A stretch of 11,982 nucleotides of DNA from Methanobrevibacter_A sp964547125 (lineage in GTDB: Archaea > Methanobacteriota > Methanobacteria > Methanobacteriales > Methanobacteriaceae), in contig CAZJLS010000054.1 in NCBI GenBank assembly GCA_964547125.1, positions 1-11,982 on the forward strand. Direction: 5' to 3'. The notes beneath the pieces are model-generated. The model saw nothing but the letters and a program-made list of their open reading frames with translations. It had not been told where the DNA came from and did no database searches. Within the stretch, counting starts at the first letter, position 1. Every line of letters begins with the position of its first letter. Of this stretch, positions 1-7,085 are shown piece by piece. The translations under genes and the position numbers were made by a program.

Positions 1-803
1 TTAACATTGTTTTCTTTTATGATTTTTATTTCATTATCTGATAACCATACACAGTGTGCTGCTATTACATCTGATCTTAATACTTCTAAGTCGTTTAAAT
101 ATTCGAATGGTCTTTTTCCTGTTGCTTCTTTAACATCATTTATTTCTTTTTGTGTTTCGTTCATGTGGATGTGTATACCAACATTATATTTATCTGCTTC
201 TTCTCTTGTTCTTGCTAATAATTCTTCTGAACATGTGTATGGTGAGTGTGGTCCGAATTTACAGGTTATTCTTCCATCTGCAGTGTTGTGGAAGTTTTTT
301 ATTAAATCTATATTTTCTTTAAATTCGTTTTCTCTTTTTTCCTCATCACCAAAATCTATCATACCATAAGATAATACTCCACGCATTCCTGATTTTTCAA
401 CGGCTCTTGCAACACTATTCATATAAAAGTACATGTCATTAAATGTTGTTGTTCCTGTTTTTATCATTTCAACAATTGCAAGTAAAGATCCAATATAACA
501 GTAATTAGAATTTAAATTTGCTTCCATAGGCCATATATTGTCATTTAACCATGTATCTAATTCCATATCATCTGCTAATCCTCTGAAAAGATTCATTGCA
601 ATATGATTATGAGTGTTAACTAAACCTGGCATTAAAAAATTACCATTACCCTCAATAACCTTATCTGCTGAAACAGTTATATTTTCACCTATATCAACTA
701 TTTTATCATTTTCAATTAAAACAGACCCGTTAAAATCTTTAACTCTACCATCATCATAAGTTAAAATGTTTACATCTTTAATAAGTGTATTTTTAGTTTC
801 CAT
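1..803 (-). CDS. 5-methylthioadenosine/S-adenosylhomocysteine deaminase family amidohydrolase (C-terminus off the left edge)
   Basis: Translating the minus strand from the ATG at 803 gives 267 uninterrupted residues that run off the window. Seen: a short N-terminal strand domain, the metal-binding HxH pair (H65, H67 in NTHNHIAM), GPHSPYT with H186, the HxHMNET stretch (H211/H213, E216) and AAHCVW with H250. These are the metal and substrate positions of the TIM-barrel amidohydrolases that deaminate S-adenosylhomocysteine, 5'-methylthioadenosine or 5'-deoxyadenosine (MtaD/DadD type). The family is usually about 420-440 residues, so roughly the last 160, including the final metal Asp, lie outside. 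In methanogens such enzymes are thought to recycle SAH and 5'-deoxyadenosine to inosine derivatives in the cytoplasm. The start is supported by AGGTAA (plus TTACCT, 809-814) five bases upstream. Substrate choice within this group, or a guanine/chlorohydrolase-like relative, cannot be settled from this fragment. Confidence 0.85.
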   Translation of the reverse strand, partial: METKNTLIKDVNILTYDDGRVKDFNGSVLIENDKIVDIGENITVSADKVIEGNGNFLMPGLVNTHNHIAMNLFRGLADDMELDTWLNDNIWPMEANLNSNYCYIGSLLAIVEMIKTGTTTFNDMYFYMNSVARAVEKSGMRGVLSYGMIDFGDEEKRENEFKENIDLIKNFHNTADGRITCKFGPHSPYTCSEELLARTREEADKYNVGIHIHMNETQKEINDVKEATGKRPFEYLNDLEVLRSDVIAAHCVWLSDNEIKIIKENNV

Positions 804-978
804 ATAAATTACCTAAAAAAAATATTCATTAAAATAATATATTATTAAATAATAATATTATAGTTTATTACAAAAATAAATTATTAGAAGTAAGTAAAAA
901 AAATATAATAATAAAAAAAAATTTTAAAAAAATATAATCATTATTTTTTTTGTTTTTCTTGGAGGAATAAAATAAAAA
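804..978. promoter_or_regulatory. Divergent intergenic region between the amidohydrolase and hisG
   Basis: This almost pure A/T spacer must hold the promoters of both divergent genes. AATAATATATTATT at 833-846 is a perfect 14-bp palindrome. An AAATATAAT stretch at about 930-938 is a reasonable TATA box for hisG. A strong Shine-Dalgarno GGAGG at about 961-965 lies 13 bases before the hisG ATG, longer than usual. In DNA this AT-rich, TATA assignments and the palindrome are weak evidence; no small gene or RNA was seen. Confidence 0.4.
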
Positions 979-1842
979 ATGAAAATCATAATTGCAGTAC
1001 CATCAAAAGGTAGAATAAGTGAACCTGCAGTGAATATGCTTGAACAAGCAGGTTTAGGTTTAAAAGATAAAACTAACAGAAAATTATTCTCATCCACATA
1101 CAACGAAAATATAGATGTAATGTTTGCAAGAGCTGCAGACATACCAGAATTCGTATCTGAAGGAATAGTAGATTTAGGAATAACCGGATTAGACTTAATA
1201 AAAGAAAACAATGCGGAAGTAGATATATTAAACGATTTAGAATTCGGTCAAACAAGACTTGTAATAGCCGCACCTGAAGAATCAGAAATCAACAAGCCAG
1301 AAGACTTAAAAAACGGTATGACTATTGCAACAGAATTCCCAAATCTTACAAAAGAATATTTAAAAAGAAAAAATTTAGATATGAAAATTGTTAAATTAAC
1401 AGGATCAACTGAAATAGCACCATTTATAGGTGTTGCTGATGTTATAAGTGATTTAACAAGTACAGGTTCAACATTAAAAATGAACCATCTAAAAATAGTA
1501 GATGACATTTTAAAAAGCTCCATAAAATTAATATCAAACAAAAAAAGTCTAGAAGAGAAAAAAGAACTAATTGAATCAATAAGCACAAGTATAAGTGGAG
1601 TTCTAGATGCAAAACAGAAAAAACTTGTATTAATGAATGTGTCTAAAAAAGATTTAGATAAAGTAAAAGATGTAATACCTGCAATGAGTGGACCAACAAT
1701 ATCTGAAGTACTATCAAAAGACGAAGAAACCGTTGCAATACAAGCTGTTTTTAATGAAGATGAAGTATTTGATTTAACAAACAGTTTAAGAATTGCAGGA
1801 GCAAAAGACATTCTAGTTATGCCAATAGAGAGAATAATATGA
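979..1842 (+). CDS. hisG: ATP phosphoribosyltransferase, long form
   Basis: HisG joins ATP and PRPP to make phosphoribosyl-ATP, the first committed step of histidine synthesis, in the cytoplasm. The 287 residues open with MKIIIAVPSKGR, the typical N-terminus. The PRPP-binding loop is at 155-167 (VISDLTSTGSTLK), where the family usually has D-hydrophobic-V-E-T-G-x-T-L-x-x-N. The length and the C-terminal segment from about 205 onward (SISGVLDAKQKKLVLMNV..., then MSGPTISEV around 236-244) match the ACT-like regulatory domain of the long, HisZ-independent form, which is feedback-inhibited by histidine. The ATG is chosen for the canonical N-terminus; GGAGG lies 13 bases upstream. No other his gene is in the window. 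The stop overlaps the next start (ATGA), so the two are probably translationally coupled. Confidence 0.96.
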   Translation: MKIIIAVPSKGRISEPAVNMLEQAGLGLKDKTNRKLFSSTYNENIDVMFARAADIPEFVSEGIVDLGITGLDLIKENNAEVDILNDLEFGQTRLVIAAPEESEINKPEDLKNGMTIATEFPNLTKEYLKRKNLDMKIVKLTGSTEIAPFIGVADVISDLTSTGSTLKMNHLKIVDDILKSSIKLISNKKSLEEKKELIESISTSISGVLDAKQKKLVLMNVSKKDLDKVKDVIPAMSGPTISEVLSKDEETVAIQAVFNEDEVFDLTNSLRIAGAKDILVMPIERII

Positions 1843-2615
1843 AATTTTTAAGATTCGAATATGATAATAAAATAAAAAATGGTTACTACGATGGTGAAAA
1901 AGTCGTTGAACTAAAAAAAGACATACTAACATATTTTAAGAAAAATCTTGAAGATATAACTAAAGACTTTCAAAAATCCTACTCAATAGATGAAATTAAC
2001 ATCATAAAACCTGTTGAGCCAAGTAAAATAATATGTATTGGTCTAAATTATAAAGATCATGCAGAAGAAATGAACTTAGAATTACCAGAAAGTCCTGTAA
2101 TTTTCATAAAACCTTCTAACACAGTTATTGGATATGGAGATAAAATAATTTATCCAGATAATTCCACGAGAGTTGATTATGAAGGTGAATTAGCAGTAGT
2201 TATTGGTGAAAAAACCTCAAAAGTTACAAAAGAAGAAGCAAAAGAAAAAATATTCGGATATACCATTATGAACGATGTTACTGCAAGAGACTTCACATAT
2301 TCAGATGGTCAATGGACACGTGGAAAAAGCTGTGATACTTTCGCGCCATTAGGTCCAGTTATAGAAACCGAAATGAATCCAATGAATCAAAATATAAAAT
2401 TAACAATAAACGATGAAATCAAACAAGATTCAAATACAAAAAATATGATTTTCTCACCATATGACTTAATAGAATATATAAGTCAAAATATAACCCTTTA
2501 TCCAGGAGACATTATATCTACAGGAACACCACCAGGTGTAGGGCCAATGGAAAAAGAATCTAATATTAAAATATCAATAGATGATATTGGAACTTTAATT
2601 AACAAGTTAATATAA
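1839..2615 (+). CDS. Fumarylacetoacetate hydrolase (FAH) family protein
   Basis: This 258-residue protein has the FAH C-terminal catalytic fold. Visible are GLNYKDHA (68-75), FIKPSNTVIG (89-98), DYEGELAVVIG (113-123) with the metal-binding acidic pair, GYTIMNDVTARD (140-151) with the third acidic ligand, QWTRGKSCDTFAPLGP, and the closing GTPPGVG (229-235). Members cleave or decarboxylate 2-keto or 1,3-diketo acids, for example acylpyruvate hydrolase, oxaloacetate decarboxylase or 2-hydroxyhepta-2,4-diene-1,7-dioate isomerase. Many archaeal genes are named after the last of these without biochemical proof. An aromatic breakdown role is unlikely in a methanogen; clean-up or decarboxylation of a small keto acid such as oxaloacetate is a guess. 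The start overlaps the hisG stop by 4 bp, implying co-transcription, but no histidine step needs such an enzyme. Confidence 0.88.
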   Translation: MKFLRFEYDNKIKNGYYDGEKVVELKKDILTYFKKNLEDITKDFQKSYSIDEINIIKPVEPSKIICIGLNYKDHAEEMNLELPESPVIFIKPSNTVIGYGDKIIYPDNSTRVDYEGELAVVIGEKTSKVTKEEAKEKIFGYTIMNDVTARDFTYSDGQWTRGKSCDTFAPLGPVIETEMNPMNQNIKLTINDEIKQDSNTKNMIFSPYDLIEYISQNITLYPGDIISTGTPPGVGPMEKESNIKISIDDIGTLINKLI

Positions 2616-2646
2616 AATTAATATTAATAAGAAAATTTATTAGGAT

Positions 2647-3591
2647 TTGATTAAAATTTTAAATCTAAAACATGTTATATCAATAAAAGACTTTAAAAAA
2701 GAAGATATACTTTACATTCTAGATGAAGCATCAAAATTAGAAAATATTGCTAAATCAAAAGAAACATCCAGTGAATTAGCAGGTAAAATATTAGGTATGA
2801 TGTTTTTCGAACCTTCAACAAGAACAAAATTATCATTTGAAACAAGTATGAAACGTTTAGGTGGAGAATGTATAAGTATACAAAGTAGTGATGCTTGCTC
2901 TGTTGCAAAAGGAGAGAGTTTAGCAGATACTTCTAAAATGTTTGAAAGTTATTGTGATGCAATTGTTATAAGACATGATTTAGAAGGTGTTTCAAGATTT
3001 TTATCAGAAACTATTAATATTCCAGTTATTAATGCAGGAGACGGTGCAGGTCAACATCCAACACAAACATTACTTGATTTATACACAATGCAAAAAGAAT
3101 TTGGTAAAATTGATGGATTAAAAGTTGCATTAATCGGTGATTTGAAATATGGTAGAACTGTACACTCATTAGTATATGCATTAGGATTATTTGATGTTGA
3201 AATAACTCTTATTTCTCCAGATGAGTTGAAAATGCCTGAAAATGTTATACATGATTTAAAAGAAAAAAATATTAAAATCCAAGAAAAAAAAGAAATCAAA
3301 GACATTATTGATGATGTTGATGTTTTATATGTGACCAGAATCCAAAAAGAACGTTTCCCTGACTATGAAACATATTTAAATGTTAAAGGAGCATATATTA
3401 TTAATAAAAATATGTTAAAAGGTAAAGATTTAATTGTAATGCATCCATTACCACGTATTGATGAAATATCAACAGATGTAGATGATACAAAATATAATAA
3501 ATATTTCCAACAAGCATTTAATGCTGTTCCAGTAAGAATGGCTATATTAAAAAATATTATAAAAAATAATAAAAAAGAATTAAATTATTAG
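2647..3591 (+). CDS. pyrB: Aspartate carbamoyltransferase catalytic chain
   Basis: PyrB condenses carbamoyl phosphate with L-aspartate in de novo pyrimidine synthesis. The protein (314 residues as drawn) shows the carbamoyl-phosphate loop FFEPSTRTKLSFE (53-65), the mobile-loop SVAKGESLADT (85-95) with its Lys88, AGDGAGQHPTQTLLDLYT (130-147) and the late MHPLPRIDE that contacts aspartate. About 310 residues is normal for the family. The start is uncertain: the first possible codon is TTG at 2647, but AGGA at 2642-2645 ends one base before it, too close for a Shine-Dalgarno. The conserved part begins near residue 5 (LNLKHVISIKDF), and no in-frame ATG or GTG lies nearby; a rarer start such as ATT at 2656 would sit at good distance. 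The regulatory chain PyrI is not in the window. It lies 31 bp after the FAH-family gene and overlaps orc1/cdc6 tail to tail. Confidence 0.95.
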   Translation: MIKILNLKHVISIKDFKKEDILYILDEASKLENIAKSKETSSELAGKILGMMFFEPSTRTKLSFETSMKRLGGECISIQSSDACSVAKGESLADTSKMFESYCDAIVIRHDLEGVSRFLSETINIPVINAGDGAGQHPTQTLLDLYTMQKEFGKIDGLKVALIGDLKYGRTVHSLVYALGLFDVEITLISPDELKMPENVIHDLKEKNIKIQEKKEIKDIIDDVDVLYVTRIQKERFPDYETYLNVKGAYIINKNMLKGKDLIVMHPLPRIDEISTDVDDTKYNKYFQQAFNAVPVRMAILKNIIKNNKKELNY

Positions 3592-4760
3592 AAACCATAT
3601 AAACTATTTTCTAATAACTCAACATCACATTGTAATTTAATTAAATTAGTTCTTCCTTTACCTCTACCCATTGAAACAGGATTAGTTGAAACTAAACCAA
3701 GCATTTCCAATTCACCAATAAAATCAAAAATTCTTCTATATGTTACAGAATCTCCTTTAGAAATTTCTTCATAAGTTTCATATAATTTACCAGAAGTTAT
3801 TTTTTCATCCTCTGTTTTCTCTCTAGTTAATTTTAACAAGGATTCTAAAACTCTTTGTTGTTGTGTAGGTAGAGTTTGAATAATTTCAGTTACTTTATTA
3901 TGTTCAATTCTTGATTTTGCTTCTCTAACATAAGAACCATGCACAATATCTGATTTTTCTTCATCTGCAATTTCACCAGCAGCTTTAAGTAAATCTAATG
4001 CATATCTAGCATCCCCTTCTTCTTTTGCAGCTAGTGCAGAACATAAAGGTATAACATCATCCGCTAAAGTATTTTCATTGAATGATAATTCTGATCTTTC
4101 CTTTAATATATCAGATAATTGTTCAGCATTATATGGTGGAAATACTATTTCACGATCCATTAAACTACTTTTAGCACGAGGTTTAATGAACTTTTTAAAA
4201 TCTAAATAATTACTAATTGATAAAATAGAAACATTATCTGTTCTAGTTAAAGTATAAAGAATTCCATCCCCATCTTTTTTAAGTAAAATATCAATCTCAT
4301 CTAATATAACAATTAAAATTGTTTTTCTACCAAAAGCATTAGTTCTGAAAATATCTCTAAAAACATTAACCACTTCTGCTTTTGTCCATCCCCTATTCGG
4401 AACATCACGTCCTAATTTTTGACATAAATGAGCAATAACTTGATATTCAGTTGTGAAATCTGTACATCTTATATATTCAATTCTAATGAAAACATTTTTA
4501 GATTCTGCAGCTTCTAAAAGTTGATCTCTAGCAAATTTTGCAGCTGCTGTTTTACCAGTTCCTGTTTTACCATAAATAGTTATATCTGTTGGATTAACAT
4601 TGTTTAAAGCATCAACCCAATATTGTGCTATAGATTCTATTTGTTCACGTCTGTGAGGTAAATGATTAGGTATAAATACATGATTTAAAGGTTTTTTATC
4701 CTTAAATACTGTGTTTTCATTATCCATATCATCTTGAATTTTTTCAAAAATATTTTGCAT
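3588..4760 (-). CDS. cdc6: Orc1/Cdc6 family replication initiator
   Basis: This AAA+ ATPase binds origin recognition boxes and helps load the MCM helicase. In the 390-residue form drawn here, Walker A GKTGTGKT is at 64-71, Walker B VILDEID at 151-157, sensor 1 SISN at 181-184 and the sensor 2 GDAR arginine at 249-252. They are followed by a winged-helix DNA-binding domain over roughly 285-375, and the length is usual for the archaeal family. The reading frame opens at a TTG at 4775, but that codon is part of the sequence TTGGAGAT whose GGAG is a good ribosome site nine bases before the ATG at 4760, so I prefer the ATG. The last 4 bases overlap pyrB tail to tail. Upstream is a long gene-free region with boxes matching this protein's expected target, the usual arrangement of an archaeal origin beside its initiator gene. 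Confidence 0.96.
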   Translation of the reverse strand: MQNIFEKIQDDMDNENTVFKDKKPLNHVFIPNHLPHRREQIESIAQYWVDALNNVNPTDITIYGKTGTGKTAAAKFARDQLLEAAESKNVFIRIEYIRCTDFTTEYQVIAHLCQKLGRDVPNRGWTKAEVVNVFRDIFRTNAFGRKTILIVILDEIDILLKKDGDGILYTLTRTDNVSILSISNYLDFKKFIKPRAKSSLMDREIVFPPYNAEQLSDILKERSELSFNENTLADDVIPLCSALAAKEEGDARYALDLLKAAGEIADEEKSDIVHGSYVREAKSRIEHNKVTEIIQTLPTQQQRVLESLLKLTREKTEDEKITSGKLYETYEEISKGDSVTYRRIFDFIGELEMLGLVSTNPVSMGRGKGRTNLIKLQCDVELLENSLYGF

Positions 4761-4767
4761 TAATAGT

Positions 4768-4775
4768 ATCTCCAA
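4768..4775 (-). promoter_or_regulatory. Ribosome binding site deciding the cdc6 start
   Basis: On the minus strand GGAGAT precedes ATG 4760 at normal spacing. The upstream TTG at 4775 overlaps this site and is unlikely to be used. Confidence 0.6.
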
Positions 4776-4813
4776 ATTATTTTCCTATCTTAAAATAATT
4801 TTAATGAATATAG

Positions 4814-4821
4814 TATATAAA
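4814..4821 (-). promoter_or_regulatory. Probable TATA box of cdc6
   Basis: TTTATATA(C) on the minus strand, about 55 bases before the preferred ATG, would give a leader of about 30 bases. It lies 12 bp from the first origin recognition box. Confidence 0.45.
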
Positions 4822-4833
4822 ACTTATGTATGA

Positions 4834-4846
4834 TTTCAAGTGTAAA
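4834..4846 (-). promoter_or_regulatory. Origin recognition box 1 (perfect)
   Basis: The plus strand reads TTTCAAGTGTAAA and the minus strand TTTACACTTGAAA, the exact mini-ORB. It stands apart from the other boxes and just upstream of the cdc6 TATA box, so it may mediate autoregulation. Confidence 0.8.
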
Positions 4847-5035
4847 ACAAAAATCTAAAAGAAATAAAAAGAAATAAAATTAAAAAATAACAATAAACAA
4901 AAGATAAAATTTCATATAAAATTAAAAATATATGTTAAAAAATCAAAATACCATATTAAATTGGTTTAAATATGAAAATAATAATGCGTATAAACACTGA
5001 AAAATACCGAAAAATGGGATAAAAAAATAGTTCTA

Positions 5036-5048
5036 TTTCATATGTATT
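5036..5048 (-). promoter_or_regulatory. Degenerate origin recognition box
   Basis: The plus strand reads TTTCATATGTATT. It keeps the TTTCA and GTA parts of the box but has TA in place of the central AG. The same altered core recurs at 5384. Weak on its own. Confidence 0.3.
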
Positions 5049-5226
5049 AAAAATAAAGAAAATAAAACTAAAATAAACTCTTAAAATTATTAAAAAATCA
5101 AGATATATATTAATAAATTTCATCAAAGAAAAAATAAACAATTAAAATGTTAAATAAACAAATTTAAACTCATGAATTTTGAAAATAAAAATAATTGAAA
5201 ATAAGTTTATAATTGACAGACATGTA

Positions 5227-5239
5227 TTTCAAGTGAAAC
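5227..5239 (-). promoter_or_regulatory. Origin recognition box 2
   Basis: The plus strand reads TTTCAAGTGAAAC, minus GTTTCACTTGAAA: the box with one T missing from the TTTACA side. It is the same variant as box 5, in opposite orientation. Confidence 0.7.
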
Positions 5240-5274
5240 AAATTTCATCAAAAAGAAGATTTTGAAGACATTAA

Positions 5275-5287
5275 TTTCAAGTGTAAA
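5275..5287 (-). promoter_or_regulatory. Origin recognition box 3 (perfect)
   Basis: The plus strand reads TTTCAAGTGTAAA, identical to box 1. It borders the left side of the AT-rich core at 5288-5394. Confidence 0.8.
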
Positions 5288-5394
5288 ATTAAAATCTTAA
5301 AATCGTTAAAAATCGTTTATTAATAAAAATACATGTTAAAAATAATTTTAGTTTAAAAAATTTTCATCAAAAAAAGAGGTGAATTTCATATGTA
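5288..5394. other. Putative duplex-unwinding element of oriC
   Basis: This stretch is nearly all A and T with long A runs, between boxes 3 and 4, which point in opposite directions. That is the usual position for DNA opening in archaeal origins. The assignment rests only on composition and position. Confidence 0.5.
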
Positions 5395-5407
5395 ATTACA
5401 CTTGAAA
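5384..5407. promoter_or_regulatory. Origin recognition box 4 abutting a degenerate inverted box
   Basis: ATTACACTTGAAA at 5395-5407 (plus strand) matches the box at 12 of 13 positions. Directly before it, overlapping by two bases, TTTCATATGTAAT at 5384-5396 is a mismatched inverted copy (AG replaced by TA). Together they form an imperfect palindrome, suggesting cooperative binding of two Orc1/Cdc6 molecules. Confidence 0.65.
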
Positions 5408-5442
5408 TATACCCCTTCAAACTTAATATATCGTCGCATATT

Positions 5443-5455
5443 ATTTCACTTGAAA
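5443..5455 (+). promoter_or_regulatory. Origin recognition box 5
   Basis: The plus strand reads ATTTCACTTGAAA, the box variant also seen at 5227 but inverted. It is the box closest to the end of the DUF2299-like gene and marks the right edge of the cluster. Confidence 0.7.
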
Positions 5456-5486
5456 TATATGTCTCACACTAAAAAATTAAAAAAAT

Positions 5487-5960
5487 TTATACAAACATAT
5501 TATCTTGATTACTTTTTTTATTCACATTAAAATTATAATCTAATTTCCATAAACATTGCAATTTTCCTTTAAACACTTTTTTAATAGCTTTTATTAAATT
5601 ATGTTTTGTTAATCCATCTTCATATAGTTCATCAGTAATTACAAATCTTTTTAATACATCATTTGGATGTTCTAATTCAAAATCTAAAAGCATTTCATTT
5701 AAACTAAATCTAACATCCCATATTAATTCTAATTTTTTTTCATTTGAAGCTGTACTTACTATGTTTAAGTGTGTTGGATCTAATTCAGTTGCACATCCTA
5801 TTAGAATCATATCAGGTTTATTTTTAGGTTGTATTATATCCATCATATGATTTTCAGGATAATTTGCTATGAAATGAAAATTAGCATTTTCATCTCCTAC
5901 TTCGTTTTTATACATACCTTCTTCAACTAACCATTTTTGTACTAGTTCTCTGTTTATCAT
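5487..5960 (-). CDS. Conserved hypothetical protein, DUF2299-like
   Basis: A 157-residue soluble protein with no signal peptide or membrane segment. It opens MINRELVQKWLVEEG, followed by DENANFHFIANYP and IIQPKNKPDMILIGCATEL, then strand-rich and helical segments around 75-140. This start pattern, a helix with W-L-x-E-E-G then acidic-N-F-H-F and a 'QPK.kPD' strand, is what I remember of the methanogen DUF2299 family, whose function is not known; the family name is from memory and moderately sure. The last 15 residues (Asn, Lys, Gln-rich) look disordered. TGTGAA before the ATG is a poor ribosome site. It is divergent from cbiB and borders the origin, which may be chance; nothing in the sequence shows nucleic-acid binding. 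Confidence 0.72.
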   Translation of the reverse strand: MINRELVQKWLVEEGMYKNEVGDENANFHFIANYPENHMMDIIQPKNKPDMILIGCATELDPTHLNIVSTASNEKKLELIWDVRFSLNEMLLDFELEHPNDVLKRFVITDELYEDGLTKHNLIKAIKKVFKGKLQCLWKLDYNFNVNKKSNQDNMFV

Positions 5961-6068
5961 ATAAATTCACAATTTTAATTTTTTATTTTAAATATCGTTT
6001 TACCATATTAATTTTTATTATATAAATTTATAAATTAAATTAAAAATATATTTTATGTTGAATATAAC
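5961..6068. promoter_or_regulatory. Divergent promoter region, DUF2299-like gene and cbiB
   Basis: This A/T-only spacer of 108 bp holds several TATA-like stretches (such as ATTATATAAATTTATAA near 6016-6032). No clear Shine-Dalgarno precedes the cbiB ATG, so that message may be leaderless or weakly initiated. The palindromic ATAAATTTATAA part is probably just composition. Confidence 0.35.
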
Positions 6069-7085
6069 ATGTTGTTTAATAATTTTGGGTATTATATAAT
6101 TTTATTATTTTTTATTAGTTTTATATTAGATTTCATTATTGGTGAGTTTCCTATTATAATACATCCTGTTGTTTATATAGGAAAAGTGATAGATTTTTTC
6201 ACTAATTTATTTATTAACTCAAAAAATAGATTTTCAGGTGTTAAATTAACATTTTCTTGTATTATATTAGTTGATTTTGTTTTTATAATATTATATTATA
6301 TTATTTTTAATATTTTAACTTATTTTGATTTTATTTATTATGATTTAGTTTTTATTTTATTAATTAGTTTATTATTTGCTAATTTATATTCTGTTAAGTT
6401 GTTAATTAACTCTACTTACGATATTAAACTGAAATTGATGGATGATTTGGATAGTGCACGTTCTGCAATGTCATATTTAGTAAGTAGGAATACAAAGGAA
6501 TTAAGTGTTGAGAATATAATATCTGCTTCTATTGAAACTATGACAGAAAATATTACAGATTCTTATGTTTCCAGTATTTTTTATCTGTTTTTATTTGGAT
6601 TATTTGGATTACTTTTTAAATTTAGTTTTTTTGATTTGATTATGTTTTCTGTCTCAGGATCTTTAATTTTTAGGATTATCAATACTCTTGATGCTATGGT
6701 TGGTTATAAAAATGATAAGTTTAGATTTATTGGTTGGTTTCCTGCTCATTTAGATGATATTTTAAATTTTATTCCAGCTCGTTTTACAGGTTTTATTGTT
6801 GTTATATCTTCATTTTTTATTGGTTTAGATTATAAAAATAGTTTTTTTATATTTAGAAGAGATTGTTTGAAAACTCCTAGTCCTAATTCTGGTTTTACTA
6901 TGTCTGCTGTTGCAGGTGCATTAAATGTTCAATTAGAAAAAATGAATACATATGTTTTGGGTGATAAGAATAAGGATTTAGATTTGAACGATATTGATTT
7001 GGCTATTAAGTTAACTCGTGTTACAATTTTAATATCTACAATAATTTTGTTATTTTTATTTTTAATTGTGGATTGTTTAATTTAG
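6069..7085 (+). CDS. cobD: Adenosylcobinamide-phosphate synthase (CbiB/CobD), membrane protein
   Basis: This enzyme attaches the aminopropanol (phosphate) arm to adenosylcobyric acid in cobamide synthesis, at the membrane. The 338 residues have several hydrophobic helices (about 5-24, 61-81, 90-112, 165-205, 237-253, 313-335). Family motifs seen are DFIIGEFPIIIHPVVYIGK (21-39), ARSAMSYLVSRNT (130-142), SIETMTENITDSYVSSIFY (154-172), NTLDAMVGYK (205-214), GWFPAHLDDILNFIPAR (222-238) and SPNSGFTMSAVAGALNVQLEK (271-291). The length is normal for the family. Methanogens need cobamides for methyltransferases, and in methanol-using Methanosphaera also for the MtaABC system. An ATG at 6055 is out of frame. 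Codons favour T in third position, unlike hisG. No other cob/cbi biosynthetic gene is adjacent; the edge protein at 10440-11957 only shares domain families with them. Confidence 0.94.
   Translation: MLFNNFGYYIILLFFISFILDFIIGEFPIIIHPVVYIGKVIDFFTNLFINSKNRFSGVKLTFSCIILVDFVFIILYYIIFNILTYFDFIYYDLVFILLISLLFANLYSVKLLINSTYDIKLKLMDDLDSARSAMSYLVSRNTKELSVENIISASIETMTENITDSYVSSIFYLFLFGLFGLLFKFSFFDLIMFSVSGSLIFRIINTLDAMVGYKNDKFRFIGWFPAHLDDILNFIPARFTGFIVVISSFFIGLDYKNSFFIFRRDCLKTPSPNSGFTMSAVAGALNVQLEKMNTYVLGDKNKDLDLNDIDLAIKLTRVTILISTIILLFLFLIVDCLI

Larger units (their letters stand above)
5118..5371 (+). repeat. Three dispersed copies of TTTCATCAAA in the origin
   Basis: Identical 10-mers lie at 5118-5127, 5243-5252 and 5362-5371, each followed by a purine-rich A/G run. 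The start-to-start spacings of 125 and 119 bp are similar. The second begins 4 bp after the origin box at 5227. They share TTTCA with the box but not its core. Function unknown. Confidence 0.45.
4776..5486. other. Candidate chromosomal replication origin (oriC)
   Basis: About 710 bp without a credible gene, between the cdc6 initiator and the DUF2299-like gene, nearly all A and T. It contains five close copies of a 12-13-base box. Those at 4834, 5227 and 5275 read TTTCAAGTG on the plus strand, and those at 5395 and 5443 read CACTTGAAA. TTTACACTTGAAA is, as I recall, the mini-ORB bound by Orc1/Cdc6 in Methanothermobacter thermautotrophicus; here it is matched exactly twice. The boxes at 5275-5287 and 5395-5407 face each other across about 107 bp of nearly pure A/T (5288-5394), which would serve as the duplex-unwinding element. 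Degenerate boxes TTTCATATGTA occur at 5036 and 5384, and TTTCATCAAA occurs three times. Neighbourhood, boxes and composition agree; origin activity itself is inferred. Confidence 0.88.

Noticed and set aside
7..369. A 120-codon plus-strand open frame at the left edge
   Set aside because: It is antisense to the amidohydrolase, whose metal-binding motifs are clear. The predicted protein is Ser/Phe-rich without a recognisable pattern.
833..846. A 14-bp palindrome AATAATATATTATT as an operator
   Set aside because: In a spacer of nearly pure A/T such palindromes are expected by chance, and no second copy was noticed.
1248..1811. A 187-codon minus-strand open frame
   Set aside because: It is entirely antisense to hisG, which has complete family motifs. 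It is a by-product of biased codon use.
4956..5141. A 61-codon minus-strand open frame in the origin region
   Set aside because: It is almost only Phe, Ile, Leu and Tyr from A/T repeats, has no ribosome site, and lies within the origin-box cluster.
4776..5486. Reading the recurring TTTCAAGTG elements as a CRISPR array
   Set aside because: The units are only about 13 bp, unevenly spaced and in both orientations, with no constant spacer length. They match origin boxes instead.
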